A stretch of DNA of 36,702 nucleotides from Comamonadaceae bacterium (GCA_947375135.1 CANCER010000034.1:1-36702); one strand, 5' to 3'; counted from the first letter of the stretch, positions 7,376 to 16,689 are shown. Program-made: numbers and translations. The notes: generated from the sequence alone by a model not told the origin.

Positions 7376-8434
7376 TTAATCCGGGTTTCGGCATTGGCCC
7401 ACGCTGGCGTCGCCGCGCTGCCAACAAGGGCTGGCGGTGCTTGCATCGGGTGTGGGAATGCCGTCCATGCTGATGCGGGCCACACGGGTGTCAAAGGCGC
7501 GCACACCGCTGGCGTCCAGCTGCAGGCGCAGCACCCAGCCCACGCGCTGGTTGTCGTTGTCGGTCTCCTTCATCACAAAGTTGCCCACGCTGTAAATGAT
7601 GGGGCGGCCCCGGTAATGCGCTATGTCCTGCGTCACATGCGGGTGCCCGCCGATGACGGCGTCGGCCCCGGCGTCGACCATAAGGCGCGCCAACTGCTGC
7701 TGGCGGGCGTTGGCCACCGGCTCGTTTTCCCAACCCCAGTGCATGACGGGGATCACCAGATGGGCATGGTGCACGCTGCGCGCGGCGCGGATATCGGCTA
7801 CCACCTGTTCGTCCTCGCTCCAGGCGCTGCCCGGCGCGTCGGCATCGGCCTCAAAGCTGCGCGGCATGAATTCGTTGTAGCCCAAGAGCGCGATGCGCAG
7901 GCCTTTGCGTTCGATGAGGAGCGGTGTGTGCGCCTCCTTGAGGGTGTGGCCGCCGCCAAAGTAGCCCAGACCGGCGTTTTTCAGCAGGCCCAGCATCTCG
8001 GCAAAGGCCTCACGTCCGTAGTCGCCCGAGTGGTTGTTGGCCAGCGCCAGGGCATCGAAGTGGCGCCTGAGCACGGGCAGGGTGCGCGGGTGGGCGCGGA
8101 AGGTGTAGTTCTTCTCGCCGGCCGAGCCGGTGGTGGCGACCACGCATTCCAGATTGCCCAGTCGAATGTCGGCGTTGCTGAACAGATCGCCAAAGCCGGC
8201 GAATGGGTCCTGTCCCTTTTCAATCAGGGCGCCGGCCGTGTCGTCGAGCACGATGTCGCCGGCGAAGACCAGGGTGACAGGGGGCTGGTGGGTTAGCGCC
8301 TGAGCCTGTGCCTGCACCGGCGCGGCGAGGAGCAGTGCGATTGCCAGCAGCCGTGCAAGTGCCCGGTCGCATACCAGCGTAAGTCGCCTTGCCTGTGCAA
8401 ATGCCAGTGCCCCGTGAAACAGTGCGCGCGTCAT
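7376..8434 (-). CDS. CapA-family (poly-gamma-glutamate type) metallophosphatase-like protein
   Basis: A 352-residue protein with a signal peptide (about residues 1-45, ending AQAQA). It is followed by the CapA/PgsA calcineurin-like fold: FAGDIVLDD (metal site), LGNLECVV, ALANNHSGDYG, VIPVMHWGWENEP, ADAVIGGHPHVTQDI and IYSVGNFVM. These motifs are all present and in order. Family members are secreted or membrane-linked and take part in capsule or gamma-polyglutamate handling. No capB/capC partners are nearby, so a capsule role is not supported here. Its start overlaps the stop of the small upstream secreted protein by 4 bp (ATGA). Confidence 0.88.
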   Translation of the reverse strand: MTRALFHGALAFAQARRLTLVCDRALARLLAIALLLAAPVQAQAQALTHQPPVTLVFAGDIVLDDTAGALIEKGQDPFAGFGDLFSNADIRLGNLECVVATTGSAGEKNYTFRAHPRTLPVLRRHFDALALANNHSGDYGREAFAEMLGLLKNAGLGYFGGGHTLKEAHTPLLIERKGLRIALLGYNEFMPRSFEADADAPGSAWSEDEQVVADIRAARSVHHAHLVIPVMHWGWENEPVANARQQQLARLMVDAGADAVIGGHPHVTQDIAHYRGRPIIYSVGNFVMKETDNDNQRVGWVLRLQLDASGVRAFDTRVARISMDGIPTPDASTASPCWQRGDASVGQCRNPD

Positions 8435-8847
8435 GGCGTGGACTCCCGGAGCGCGCAGTCGTATTGCAGCTCGCGCTCCACCGGCCCGGCGAAGACAAAC
8501 TGCTTGCCGGTGAATGAGCGGCCCTTCACAAAGGGCGGCAGGTAGGTGGCCTGCTGCACCAGCACCGGCTGGCTGCGCTTATCCAGATAGGCATACAGCT
8601 TGATGTAGTCCACCTCGTTCGCCTTGCCCACCATCACCGCCTTGAACCAGAAGCGCCCGCCCACGTCCACCGACTGCACGCTGTACGGATCGGCCACTGG
8701 TGCCGCCTCCAGAGTCTGCGTGCTGCCGGCATAGGTCATTTCGCAATGCAGCAGGGGCGCGGCGTGAAGCGCCGGTGTGCACAGCAGCGTGGCCAGGAGG
8801 GCGAGCCACGGGGGGTGACGGCTGAACTGGCGTGTGCAGGGATCCAT
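8431..8847 (-). CDS. Small secreted protein of unknown function
   Basis: A 138-residue protein from ATG 8845-8847. A hydrophobic signal peptide (WLALLATLLCTPALHA, then AAPLLHCEM) precedes a mature part with only two obvious cysteines (HCEM and YDCAL), which may form a disulfide. The mature part looks all-beta (YSVQSVDVGGRFWFKAVMVG ... DYIKLYAYLD ... KQFVFAGP). The family is not recognised. An alternative ATG at 8890-8892 would add 15 residues before the signal peptide. The 4-bp overlap with the CapA-like gene implies co-expression and perhaps a shared envelope role. Confidence 0.75.
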   Translation of the reverse strand: MDPCTRQFSRHPPWLALLATLLCTPALHAAPLLHCEMTYAGSTQTLEAAPVADPYSVQSVDVGGRFWFKAVMVGKANEVDYIKLYAYLDKRSQPVLVQQATYLPPFVKGRSFTGKQFVFAGPVERELQYDCALRESTP

Positions 8848-8929
8848 CAAGCAGAACCCGTAGTCGAGGGTAGAGAGGTTGGTGAAGGGCATAGGCGGGT
8901 AGGGCGTGTAAGTTGGTGGGCGAACAGCA

Positions 8930-9373
8930 TTAGGTTTCCGATGGCTGGAGCAATACCAACTGCTTGGCTGGCAGCAGGCGCACGAAGTTCCGGTCGAATG
9001 TGGCCAGTGTTTCTTGCCGCTGCAGCACGCTCGCAGCAATCCATGCGTCTGGCACATCGTTGTCGCTTAAACCCATTTCCAGGCACAACCTCTTCATCGC
9101 GGGCCATTCGTCTTGCGTTGCCAACATGGCCACGCCGGGGCGTTGCAGCAGCGCATCCAGGAATGCAATGGCGTGGGCCATGGGGGTGGGTTCGGCAAAC
9201 ACTTTTCGGTGTGTGACCAACCGCAAGTAGCTGGCGACTACCGTGCCGAAAAGCCCGAGCGGCACACCGCTGCGCGCGCCCTCGAGGCTGGCGAGTAGCC
9301 AAGTGCTGGCTGCCTCATGGTGTGGATGGTCTGCCCGTGATGCGGCGACCAGAACGTTGACATCGGGCGTCAC
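8930..9373 (-). CDS. vapC: VapC-family PIN-domain ribonuclease toxin
   Basis: A 147-residue PIN-domain protein starting at GTG 9371-9373 (VTPDVNVLVAASR). Asp4 in the first strand and the later acidic positions (SDNDVPDAWIAAS, LATFDRNF) are the metal-binding residues expected of a PIN nuclease, which in VapC toxins cuts tRNA or other structured RNA. The start overlaps the antitoxin stop by 4 bp (GTGA), the normal antitoxin-first layout. Upstream in-frame sequence covers the antitoxin gene out of frame, so the GTG start is the sensible choice. Confidence 0.9.
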   Translation of the reverse strand: MTPDVNVLVAASRADHPHHEAASTWLLASLEGARSGVPLGLFGTVVASYLRLVTHRKVFAEPTPMAHAIAFLDALLQRPGVAMLATQDEWPAMKRLCLEMGLSDNDVPDAWIAASVLQRQETLATFDRNFVRLLPAKQLVLLQPSET

Positions 9374-9636
9374 ACGCCATCCTTGCCGCCGGAGTCCAGA
9401 TCGTCCGCGGCCATCAACATGGATTTGTTGCTGCTGGGGTCTATGCCCTGCTGTAGGCCGGTGCGGCCCTTGAATACCGGGAGTTCCGGCAGGGCTGAGT
9501 CGCTGGTGCTGTCCACTTTGGCGTATTGCGCTAAAAACTCGCGCACCTTGGCACTTACAGAAGTGCCTTCTTCGATGGCGCGGATACGCGCCTTGCGGAC
9601 GATGGCATCGTCCAGTGAGATGGTCAGATTGGTCAT
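9370..9636 (-). CDS. vapB: VapB-like ribbon-helix-helix antitoxin
   Basis: An 88-residue protein starting MTNLTISLDDAIVRKARIRA, a typical ribbon-helix-helix DNA-binding N-terminus (strand LTISLD, then two helices). The C-terminal half is hydrophilic and probably unstructured until it wraps the toxin. The start at ATG 9634-9636 is fixed by a GGAG ribosome-binding site 7 bases upstream. An in-frame GTG at 9648 would put that site inside the gene. It should neutralise the overlapping VapC and repress its own promoter. Confidence 0.87.
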   Translation of the reverse strand: MTNLTISLDDAIVRKARIRAIEEGTSVSAKVREFLAQYAKVDSTSDSALPELPVFKGRTGLQQGIDPSSNKSMLMAADDLDSGGKDGV

Positions 9637-9654
9637 TTTTTTCTCCACGAAATG

Positions 9655-9678
9655 ACGTGAACCAGTGTAGCACGTGAA
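9655..9678. promoter_or_regulatory. Candidate vapB operator (direct repeats)
   Basis: Two copies of ACGTGAA (9655-9661 and 9672-9678) are spaced 17 bp apart in the 66-bp gap between vapB and hrpA. Ribbon-helix-helix antitoxins bind such short repeats to autoregulate. Because the repeats lie just upstream of the hrpA -10 box, antitoxin binding could also affect hrpA. This is inference from position. Confidence 0.35.
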
Positions 9679-9687
9679 GGCGTGTCA

Positions 9688-9702
9688 TGGGATAATCACC
9701 GG
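9688..9702 (+). promoter_or_regulatory. Extended -10 promoter of hrpA
   Basis: TGG followed by GATAAT (9691-9696) is an extended -10 element. Its predicted start of transcription falls about 7 bases later, on or beside the GTG codon at 9703. There is no ribosome-binding site between, so the message may be leaderless. Confidence 0.45.
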
Positions 9703-12700
9703 GTGAACGCACCCCTTTCCCCATCCCCCGCTTGCCCCTTGCACATCGATTTCCCCGAGTCCCTGCCCGTATCGGGCAAGCGCGACGAGATCATGGAGGC
9801 GATGCGCCAGCACCAGGTCATCATCGTCTGCGGCGAGACCGGCTCCGGCAAGACCACGCAGCTGCCCAAGATCGCCCTGGCCATGGGCCGCGGCAAGCTG
9901 AACTACCCGCTGACCCTGCCCGACGGCCGCCCCGCGCCGCGCGGCAAGATGATCGGCCACACCCAGCCGCGCCGCATTGCCGCGAGTTCCGTGGCCAAGC
10001 GCATTGCCGAAGAGCTCAAAACCCCGCTGGGTGATGTGGTGGGCTTCAAGGTGCGCTTCCAGGATCGCCTGAGCAAAGACGCCTCCGTCAAGCTGATGAC
10101 CGACGGCATCTTGCTGGCCGAGACGCAGACCGACCCGCTGCTCACCGCTTACGACACCATCATCATTGACGAGGCGCATGAGCGCAGCCTGAACATCGAC
10201 TTCCTTCTGGGCTATCTGCGCCAGTTGCTGCCGCGTCGGCCGGACCTGAAGATTGTGGTGACCTCGGCGACGATTGATGCGGACCGCTTTGCCCGGCATT
10301 TCGCCTCCAAGAACGGACCAGCGCCCGTCATCATGGTGTCCGGTCGCATGTTCCCGGTGGAGCAGCGCTACCGGCCGTTTGAAGAGTCGCGTGAATACGA
10401 CCTGAACTCGGCGATTGCCGATGGCGTGGACGAGCTTTGGCGCGATGCCCACAACGCGGGCGACATCCTGGTGTTCCTGCCCGGCGAGCGCGAGATCCGT
10501 GAGGCGGCCGACCACCTGCGCCGCCACCTCAGCCACCAGCCGCTGATGCGCAATGCCGAGGTGCTGCCGCTGTTTGCCCGCCTGTCGCCCGCCGAGCAGG
10601 ACCGCATTTTTGACGGCCACACCGGGCGGCGCATTGTACTGGCCACCAATGTGGCGGAAACGTCGCTCACGGTGCCGGGCATCCGCTATGTGATCGATGC
10701 CGGCACGGCGCGCGTCAAGCGTTACAGCTTCAGAAGCAAGGTGGAGCAACTGCTGGTGGAGCCGATCAGCCAGGCGGCCGCCAACCAGCGCGCCGGACGC
10801 TGCGGGCGCGTGGCCAACGGCATCTGCATCCGCCTGTACGACGAGAAGGAATTTGCCGGGCGCGAGCGCTTTACCGACCCGGAAATTTTGCGCAGCTCGC
10901 TGGCCGGGGTGATTCTGCGCATGAAGTCGCTGCACCTGGGTGTGGTGGAAGACTTTCCGTTCATCGACATGCCCTCGGGCCGCGCCATTGCCGACGGCTA
11001 CCAGTTGCTCAACGAGCTGGGCGCAGTGGACGACGCCAACGAGATCACGGCACTCGGCCAGGAGCTGTCGCGCCTGCCGCTGGACCCGCGCGTGGGCCGC
11101 ATGATTCTGGAGGCGCGCTCTCGAGGTGCGCTGGACGAGGTGCTGGTGATTGCCTCGGCACTCAGCGTGCAGGACGTGCGCGACCGGCCCATGGACGCGC
11201 AGCAACAGGCCGACCAGCAGCACGCCAAGTTTGACGACGAGAAAAGCGAGTTCAGCGGCTACCTGAAGCTGTGGAAGTGGATTCACGATGCGCGCGGCGA
11301 GCGCCACACCACCGCGACCACCGGCGTGCTCGGTCAGCACAAAGTGACGAATCGCCAGTACGAACAGTTGCTGCGCCAGAACTTCATCAACATGCGGCGC
11401 GTGCGGGAGTGGAAAGACATCCACACCCAGCTGCACACCGTGGTGGCGGAACACAAATGGCGGCTCAACACCGCGCCGGCGTCCTACGAGCAGCTGCACC
11501 TGAGCATGCTGTCCGGCCTGCTGGGCAATGTGGGCTGCAAGCTGGAAACGGACGGCGCATCCGGTGAATACCTGGGCGCGCGCAGCATCAAGTTCTATCC
11601 GCATCCAGGTGCCCACCTCGTCAAAAAGCCGGGGCGCTGGATTGTGGCGGCTGAGTTGGTGGAGACCACGCGATTATTCGGGCGCGGCATTGCGGCCATC
11701 GAGCCGCAGTGGCTGGAGCAGGTGGGCGGCCATTTGCTCAAGAAACAGTTGCTGGACCCGCATTGGGAAAAGAAGGCCGCCGAGGTGGTGGCGCTGGAGC
11801 GCGCCACGCTTTATGGCATCGTGGTTTACAGCGGGCGCAAGGTGAACTACGGCCGCGTCGATCTGGTCGGTGCGCGCGAGATCTTTATCCGCGAAGCGCT
11901 GGTCAACAACCAGTGGGAGACGCCGCTGTCCTTTCTGGCCGCCAACCAGAAGCTGATCAAGCAGGTGGAAGACCTGGAACACAAGGCCCGCCGCCAGGAT
12001 GTGCTGGTGGACGACGAGCTGATCTACGCCTTTTACGACCAGCAGCTGCCGGCCGATGTGTGCAGCGGCTACAGCTTTGAGAACTGGTACCGCGAGGAAT
12101 CCAAGAAGCCGCAATACAACCCGCAGCAGGCGGCGAACGGCCGGCGCGAGAGCGCGCCCTTGCGCCTGACGCGCGAGGAGCTGATGCGCCATGAGGCGGC
12201 CGGCATCACCACGGCGTCATTCCCCAAGACGATTCGCTTAGGCGGCGTGGACTGCGCTGCCACCTACCTGCACGAACCCGGCGACGCGCACGACGGCCTG
12301 ACCGTCACCGTGCCGCTGTTCGTGCTGAACCAGGTGAACGAGGAGCGCTGCGAATGGCTGGTGCCCGGCATGTTGCGCGAGAAGATTCAGGCACTCATCA
12401 AAACCCTGCACCAGCGCCCGCGCTCGCGCTTGGTGCCGCTGCCCGATACCGCGGCCAAGTTTGCCGAGGTGCTGAACGAGGCCGAGCGCTTTGGCAGCGG
12501 CGGCCTGACCGATGCCGTGCTGAAGCTGGTGCGCGATGCCACGGCGGTGGACGTGGTGAAAGCCGACATCAAGGTCGACATGCTGACGCCGCACTTCTTC
12601 ATGAACTTCCGCGTGGTCGATGAGCATGGCCGCGTGCTGGGGTTTGGTCGTAACCTGGGTGCGCTGAAGGCCGAATGGGGCAAGCAGGCGCGCGGCGCGT

Positions 12701-13731
12701 TTCAGGCGCTGGCCAATCTGAAGTTGGAGCAGGGTGCGAAGGCGGCTGAGGCTGCCGCGCCGATGGCTGCTGCCGCAGCGCCGACTGCGACCGCACAACA
12801 AGGCAAAAGCCCGACTCCCAACAAGCTTGCAGCTGCAGCCGTGGCCACCGAAAAACGGCACACCGCCTGGACCTTCGGCGAGCTGCCCGAGCTGCTGGAA
12901 ATCCGCAAGGGCGGCCAGACCCTGATCGGCTTCCCGGCGCTGATTGACGGCGGTGACGCCGTCACCATCGAAGTCTTTGACGAGCCCGAAACCGCGCACG
13001 CCAAACACCGCGCCGGCCTGCGCCGCCTGTTCGCGCTGCAGATCAAGGACGCACTCAAGTACCTGGAAAAGAACATCCCCGACCTGCAAAAAATGGCCGT
13101 GACCTTCATGCAGGTGGGCAAGACCGAGGGCAAGGACAGCGCCACCTCCGGCGGCACCATCGAAGAACTGCGCGAGCAGATCGTCGCCCTGGCGCTGGAC
13201 CGCGCCTTCCTGATCGAGCCCCTGCCCACCGACGAGTTTGCCTTCAAAAAACGGGTGGAGGAGGGCCGTGGCCGCCTGACCCTGATCTCCAGCGAGGTGG
13301 CCCGCATGGCTGGCGTCATCCTGCTGGAATACGCCACCGCTGCACGCAAGATCAAGGACAGCAAGAACACGGGCGAGGCTGCCATCGATGCCGCCCAGCA
13401 GTTGCAACGCCTGATGCCCAAACGCTTTCTGCACGCAGCCCCCTGGGACCGCTTGCAACACCTGGCGCGCTACCTCAAGGCCATCACCCTGCGCCTGGAC
13501 AAGTACCGCGCCGACCCCGCCCGCGATGCCACCCGTCTGGCCGAGTTGCGCCCGCTGGAGCAGCGCTACTGGCGCCTGGTGGCCGAGCGCAAGGGCGTGG
13601 TCGACGAGCGCATGCTGGAATTCCGCTGGCTGCTGGAAGAGTTGCGCGTGAGCTTCTTCGCGCAGGAGCTGCGCACGCCGCAGCCGGTCAGCGTGAAGCG
13701 GCTGGACAAGGCGTGGGCGCAGTTGGGCTGA
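9703..13731 (+). CDS. hrpA: ATP-dependent RNA helicase HrpA
   Basis: A 1342-residue DEAH-box helicase. Walker A is GETGSGKT (about residues 44-51), Walker B is DEAH (about 156-159), motif III is SAT (about 187-190), and motif VI is QRAGRCGR (about 362-369). They are followed by the HA2/OB-fold region and a long DUF3418 C-terminus, the full HrpA layout. HrpA remodels RNA and rescues stalled or collided ribosomes in other bacteria. A low-complexity Ala-rich insert (AEAAAPMAAAAAPTATAQQG, about residues 1018-1037) separates two parts of the C-terminal region. I start it at GTG 9703 (VNAPLSP). An in-frame GTG at 9682 would cover the promoter. Its stop abuts the stop of the convergent aminotransferase with no gap. 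Confidence 0.95.
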   Translation: MNAPLSPSPACPLHIDFPESLPVSGKRDEIMEAMRQHQVIIVCGETGSGKTTQLPKIALAMGRGKLNYPLTLPDGRPAPRGKMIGHTQPRRIAASSVAKRIAEELKTPLGDVVGFKVRFQDRLSKDASVKLMTDGILLAETQTDPLLTAYDTIIIDEAHERSLNIDFLLGYLRQLLPRRPDLKIVVTSATIDADRFARHFASKNGPAPVIMVSGRMFPVEQRYRPFEESREYDLNSAIADGVDELWRDAHNAGDILVFLPGEREIREAADHLRRHLSHQPLMRNAEVLPLFARLSPAEQDRIFDGHTGRRIVLATNVAETSLTVPGIRYVIDAGTARVKRYSFRSKVEQLLVEPISQAAANQRAGRCGRVANGICIRLYDEKEFAGRERFTDPEILRSSLAGVILRMKSLHLGVVEDFPFIDMPSGRAIADGYQLLNELGAVDDANEITALGQELSRLPLDPRVGRMILEARSRGALDEVLVIASALSVQDVRDRPMDAQQQADQQHAKFDDEKSEFSGYLKLWKWIHDARGERHTTATTGVLGQHKVTNRQYEQLLRQNFINMRRVREWKDIHTQLHTVVAEHKWRLNTAPASYEQLHLSMLSGLLGNVGCKLETDGASGEYLGARSIKFYPHPGAHLVKKPGRWIVAAELVETTRLFGRGIAAIEPQWLEQVGGHLLKKQLLDPHWEKKAAEVVALERATLYGIVVYSGRKVNYGRVDLVGAREIFIREALVNNQWETPLSFLAANQKLIKQVEDLEHKARRQDVLVDDELIYAFYDQQLPADVCSGYSFENWYREESKKPQYNPQQAANGRRESAPLRLTREELMRHEAAGITTASFPKTIRLGGVDCAATYLHEPGDAHDGLTVTVPLFVLNQVNEERCEWLVPGMLREKIQALIKTLHQRPRSRLVPLPDTAAKFAEVLNEAERFGSGGLTDAVLKLVRDATAVDVVKADIKVDMLTPHFFMNFRVVDEHGRVLGFGRNLGALKAEWGKQARGAFQALANLKLEQGAKAAEAAAPMAAAAAPTATAQQGKSPTPNKLAAAAVATEKRHTAWTFGELPELLEIRKGGQTLIGFPALIDGGDAVTIEVFDEPETAHAKHRAGLRRLFALQIKDALKYLEKNIPDLQKMAVTFMQVGKTEGKDSATSGGTIEELREQIVALALDRAFLIEPLPTDEFAFKKRVEEGRGRLTLISSEVARMAGVILLEYATAARKIKDSKNTGEAAIDAAQQLQRLMPKRFLHAAPWDRLQHLARYLKAITLRLDKYRADPARDATRLAELRPLEQRYWRLVAERKGVVDERMLEFRWLLEELRVSFFAQELRTPQPVSVKRLDKAWAQLG

Positions 13732-14898
13732 TCAGAGCTTCTGCAACCGCTCCAGCGCCGCCAGCAGCGTCGCGTCCTGCTTGGCAAAGCAGAAGCGCAC
13801 CACGCGCTGGTCGAAACCGTTGCCGTAAAAGGCCGACAGCGGAATGGCGGCCACGCCGATCTCGCGGGTGAGCCATTGGCAGAAGTCGGCCTCGCCCAGA
13901 TCACTCACCTCGGAGATGTCCACGCACTGGAAGTAGCTGCCTTCGGTGTGCAGCAATTTGAAACGGGTCTGGGCCAGGCCTTCGCGAAACAGATCGCGTT
14001 TACGCTGGTAGAAGGCCGGCAGGTCCAGGTAGGGCGCGGGGTCGGCCATGTAAGCGGCCAGCGCGTGCTGCACGGGGGTGTTGACCGTGAACACATTGAA
14101 CTGGTGCACCTTGCGGAACTCGGCCGTCAGGCTGGGCGGCGCTGCTACATAGCCCACCTTCCAGCCCGTCACATGGTAGGTCTTGCCGAAGCTGCTGACG
14201 ATAAAGGCGCGTGCCGCCAGACCCGCAAAGCGCGCCGCGCTCTGGTGCTGCCGGCCGTCAAACACCATGTGCTCATAAACCTCGTCGGAGATCAGCAGTA
14301 CGTTGGTGGGGGCCAGCAAGTCCTGCAGGGCCAGCATGTCGGCCTCGGACCAGATGGTGGCGCTGGGGTTGTGGGGGCTGTTGACAATGATGGCGCGGGT
14401 GCGCGGTGTCATGGCAGCGGCAATCTTTGTGAAGTCGGGCCTGAACGTGCCGGGTGTCAGCGGCACACGCACGGCCACACCGCCAGCCAGTTCGATATTG
14501 GGCACATAGCTGTCGTAGCAGGGCTCCAACACGATGACTTCATCGCCGGGATGCACGATGGCCAGGATGGCGGTGAGGATGGCCTGGGTGGCGCCGGCGG
14601 TGATGGTGATTTCGGTGTTCGCGTCGTAGCGGTGCTGGTGCAGGCTTTCAATCTTGGCGGCAATTGCCTGACGCAGCACCGGCACGCCGACCATGGGCGG
14701 GTACTGGTTGTGGCCCGCCTGCATGGCCGCGGTTACGGCATTGACCAGGGCCGGGTCGCAGGCAAAGTCCGGAAAGCCCTGGCCCAAGTTGACGGCCTTG
14801 TGCTCGGCTGCCAGGGCCGACATCACGGTGAAGATGGTGGTGCCGACCTGGGGCAGGCGGCTGGTGAGTGCGGGGGTAAAGGCGGCTGTAGGGCTCAT
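13732..14898 (-). CDS. PLP-dependent class I/II aminotransferase (methionine/aromatic aminotransferase type)
   Basis: A 388-residue fold-type I aminotransferase: VNLGQGFPDF near the N-terminus, NQYPPMVGVPVLRQAI, the SPHNPSA substrate loop, SDEVYEHMVFD, and the PLP-binding lysine in SSFGKTYHVTGWKVGY. The 'GFPDF ... NQY' pattern and length match the YbdL/MtnE branch that transaminates methionine or aromatic amino acids, often the last step of methionine salvage. Substrate is inferred from this similarity only. I chose the ATG at 14896-14898 (MSPTAAF). The cysB-like regulator of sulfur metabolism lies 5 bp upstream in the same direction, which supports a sulfur-amino-acid role. Confidence 0.87.
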   Translation of the reverse strand: MSPTAAFTPALTSRLPQVGTTIFTVMSALAAEHKAVNLGQGFPDFACDPALVNAVTAAMQAGHNQYPPMVGVPVLRQAIAAKIESLHQHRYDANTEITITAGATQAILTAILAIVHPGDEVIVLEPCYDSYVPNIELAGGVAVRVPLTPGTFRPDFTKIAAAMTPRTRAIIVNSPHNPSATIWSEADMLALQDLLAPTNVLLISDEVYEHMVFDGRQHQSAARFAGLAARAFIVSSFGKTYHVTGWKVGYVAAPPSLTAEFRKVHQFNVFTVNTPVQHALAAYMADPAPYLDLPAFYQRKRDLFREGLAQTRFKLLHTEGSYFQCVDISEVSDLGEADFCQWLTREIGVAAIPLSAFYGNGFDQRVVRFCFAKQDATLLAALERLQKL

Positions 14899-14903
14899 GG
14901 GTG

Positions 14904-15869
14904 TCACAGTTCGTAGTCGTTGACGTGGCCGGTCATGGCCTTGATGATCAGGTCGCGGCTCAGGCGGTTGCTGAGCAGCTCGGCAAAGGTGTAGACAAAG
15001 TTGCGCAGGTAGGCGCTGCGCTTGAAGGCCACACGGGTGATGTTGTGGCCAAACAGTTGGGCAGCAGGGCGGGCCACCAGGCCGCCCTTGCCGCCGTTGT
15101 TGGCGCAATCTTCCAGCACATCCTGCACCGCCATTTCGGCGGCAATGCCCACGCCCAGGCCCAAGCGCACATAGGTTTTGATCACATCCGAGTCGATGGC
15201 TTCGAGTGCAATGCGCGGCTCCAGATGGGCATGGGCAAATGCCATGTCGATCTTGGTGCGGCCGGTGAACGAGGGATGGTAGGTGATCAGCGGCTCTTTG
15301 GCCACGTCCTGCAGCGTGATGCTCTCTTTTTTGACCAGAGGGTGGTCGGCGGGCAACACCAGCATGTGTTGCCACTCGTAGCAGGGCAGGGTGACCAGCT
15401 CGGCGTAGTCGGCCAGCGACTCCGTGGCAATGCCGATTTCTGCCACATCGTCGATCAGCATACGGGCCACCTGAGCCGGTGCGCCCTGGTGCAGGCTGAT
15501 GTTGACCTTGGGGTAGGCCGCACGCAGGGCCGCCACACGCTCCGGCAACACGTAGCGGGCCTGGGTGTGCGTGGTGGCGATGGACAGGGTGCCGCTGTCC
15601 TGGTTGCTGTACTGCTCGCCGATGCGTTTGAGGTTGCCCACCTCGCCCATGATGAGCTCTATGCTTTTGAGCACATGCTGCCCCGGCTCGGTAATGCGTT
15701 TGAGGCGCTTGCCGTGGCGGGCAAAAATCTCAATGCCAAGCTCTTCTTCCAGCTCGATGATGGCCTTGGAGACACCCGGTTGCGAGGTGTGCAAGGCCTT
15801 GGCGGCTTCGGTCAGGTTGAGGTTGCGCCGTGCAGCTTCCTGCACAAAGCGGAATTGGTGGAGGTTCAT
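14904..15869 (-). CDS. cysB: LysR-family sulfur-assimilation regulator CysB/Cbl-like
   Basis: A 321-residue LysR regulator. The winged helix-turn-helix occupies residues 1-60 (MNLHQFRFVQEAARRNLNLT, then SQPGVSKAIIELEEELG). It is followed by the inducer-binding domain with the CysB-type sequence TTHTQARYVLP, the region that binds O-acetylserine or sulfate in CysB relatives. The extended C-terminus (LLSNRLSRDLIIKAMTGHVN) is also typical of CysB. It would activate cysteine biosynthesis genes under sulfur limitation. None of those targets is in view. The aminotransferase follows 5 bp downstream. Confidence 0.88.
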   Translation of the reverse strand: MNLHQFRFVQEAARRNLNLTEAAKALHTSQPGVSKAIIELEEELGIEIFARHGKRLKRITEPGQHVLKSIELIMGEVGNLKRIGEQYSNQDSGTLSIATTHTQARYVLPERVAALRAAYPKVNISLHQGAPAQVARMLIDDVAEIGIATESLADYAELVTLPCYEWQHMLVLPADHPLVKKESITLQDVAKEPLITYHPSFTGRTKIDMAFAHAHLEPRIALEAIDSDVIKTYVRLGLGVGIAAEMAVQDVLEDCANNGGKGGLVARPAAQLFGHNITRVAFKRSAYLRNFVYTFAELLSNRLSRDLIIKAMTGHVNDYEL

Positions 15870-16062
15870 AGAATCTTTGCTAAACGCTCATACACAAAAG
15901 GAATGATCTCTGCTTTTATTATCCGCGCTTGGAAGCCGGTGCATTCGGTGCTTCCCACCAGCCTGTACTTGAAAAATGTGCGATTCGCAGACATAGCCCA
16001 CAGTGAATGTAAGAATGTGCGCCTGCAGTCTCGCTGTTATGAAGTTTTAAATTGGAAATCCC

Positions 16063-16689
16063 ATGTCTTTTTTAACGATTTGTTCGATCAAGAGTTGCTT
16101 GGCCCCATTTTTCAATTCGACAGCCCGTAGTCGGCAGGTCCCTGCGCAGGCTGTCCTGCTTTCGCGCGCGTGGGTGGGCCTGCTGTGTGCCGGGCTGGCA
16201 GCCTCCGCTGTGTGGGCAGCCGACGGGGATGAGTCTGCCAACAGCAAAGCGCCCATCGTGGTGCGGCTCAAGCAGTTCAAGGTCGTCAAAGACACCAAAG
16301 GCGAGCCCAAGCTGATTGATGCGAGTCTGGTTCTGCCCGGTGATGTGATCGAGTACCAAGCGACCTATAGCAACCGTGGCGTGACGTCCTTGGCGGTCAC
16401 AGCCACATTGCCTGTGCCTGAAAACGTGGAGTACCTAAAGGACAGCGCCAAGTCCTCAAACAATCTCCCGCATGCCGTCGCACTGAAGGACAGCCAGTTT
16501 GCGCAGGAGCCGCTGGTCCGCAAGGTCACAGCCGCTGCCGGTGCTGTGATCACCCAGCAAGTGCCCTATGCCCAGTACCGTTTTGTGCGTTGGGACTTGG
16601 GCAAGCTCCTGCCGGGGCAGTCCACCGAAGTCAGTATCCGTGCCCAGGTGGCGCAAACCCTGGAGGGTGAAGTCGTCACCGGGAAATAG
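16063..16689 (+). CDS. Exported DUF11-like conserved repeat protein
   Basis: A 208-residue protein. A hydrophobic segment at about residues 32-52 (AWVGLLCAGLAASAVWAADG) acts as a signal peptide preceded by a long N-terminal extension. The mature part has a beta-sandwich pattern seen in DUF11 repeats (LVLPGDVIEYQATYSNRGV ... LPVPENVEYLKDS ... WDLGKLLPGQSTEVSIRAQV). Such domains occur in secreted and surface proteins. The true start may be downstream of ATG 16063, because the first 30 residues are unusual for a signal peptide. It converges on cbiX with a 24-bp gap. Confidence 0.7.
   Translation: MSFLTICSIKSCLAPFFNSTARSRQVPAQAVLLSRAWVGLLCAGLAASAVWAADGDESANSKAPIVVRLKQFKVVKDTKGEPKLIDASLVLPGDVIEYQATYSNRGVTSLAVTATLPVPENVEYLKDSAKSSNNLPHAVALKDSQFAQEPLVRKVTAAAGAVITQQVPYAQYRFVRWDLGKLLPGQSTEVSIRAQVAQTLEGEVVTGK

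Noticed and set aside
9685..13461. Long leftward frames inside hrpA
   Set aside because: Antisense of a conserved helicase in GC-rich DNA, with Gln/Gly/Arg-rich products lacking any motif.
15870..16062. Possible small ORFs between cysB and the DUF11-like gene
   Set aside because: No frame has both a start with ribosome-binding site and protein-like composition. The space is sufficient only for divergent promoters.
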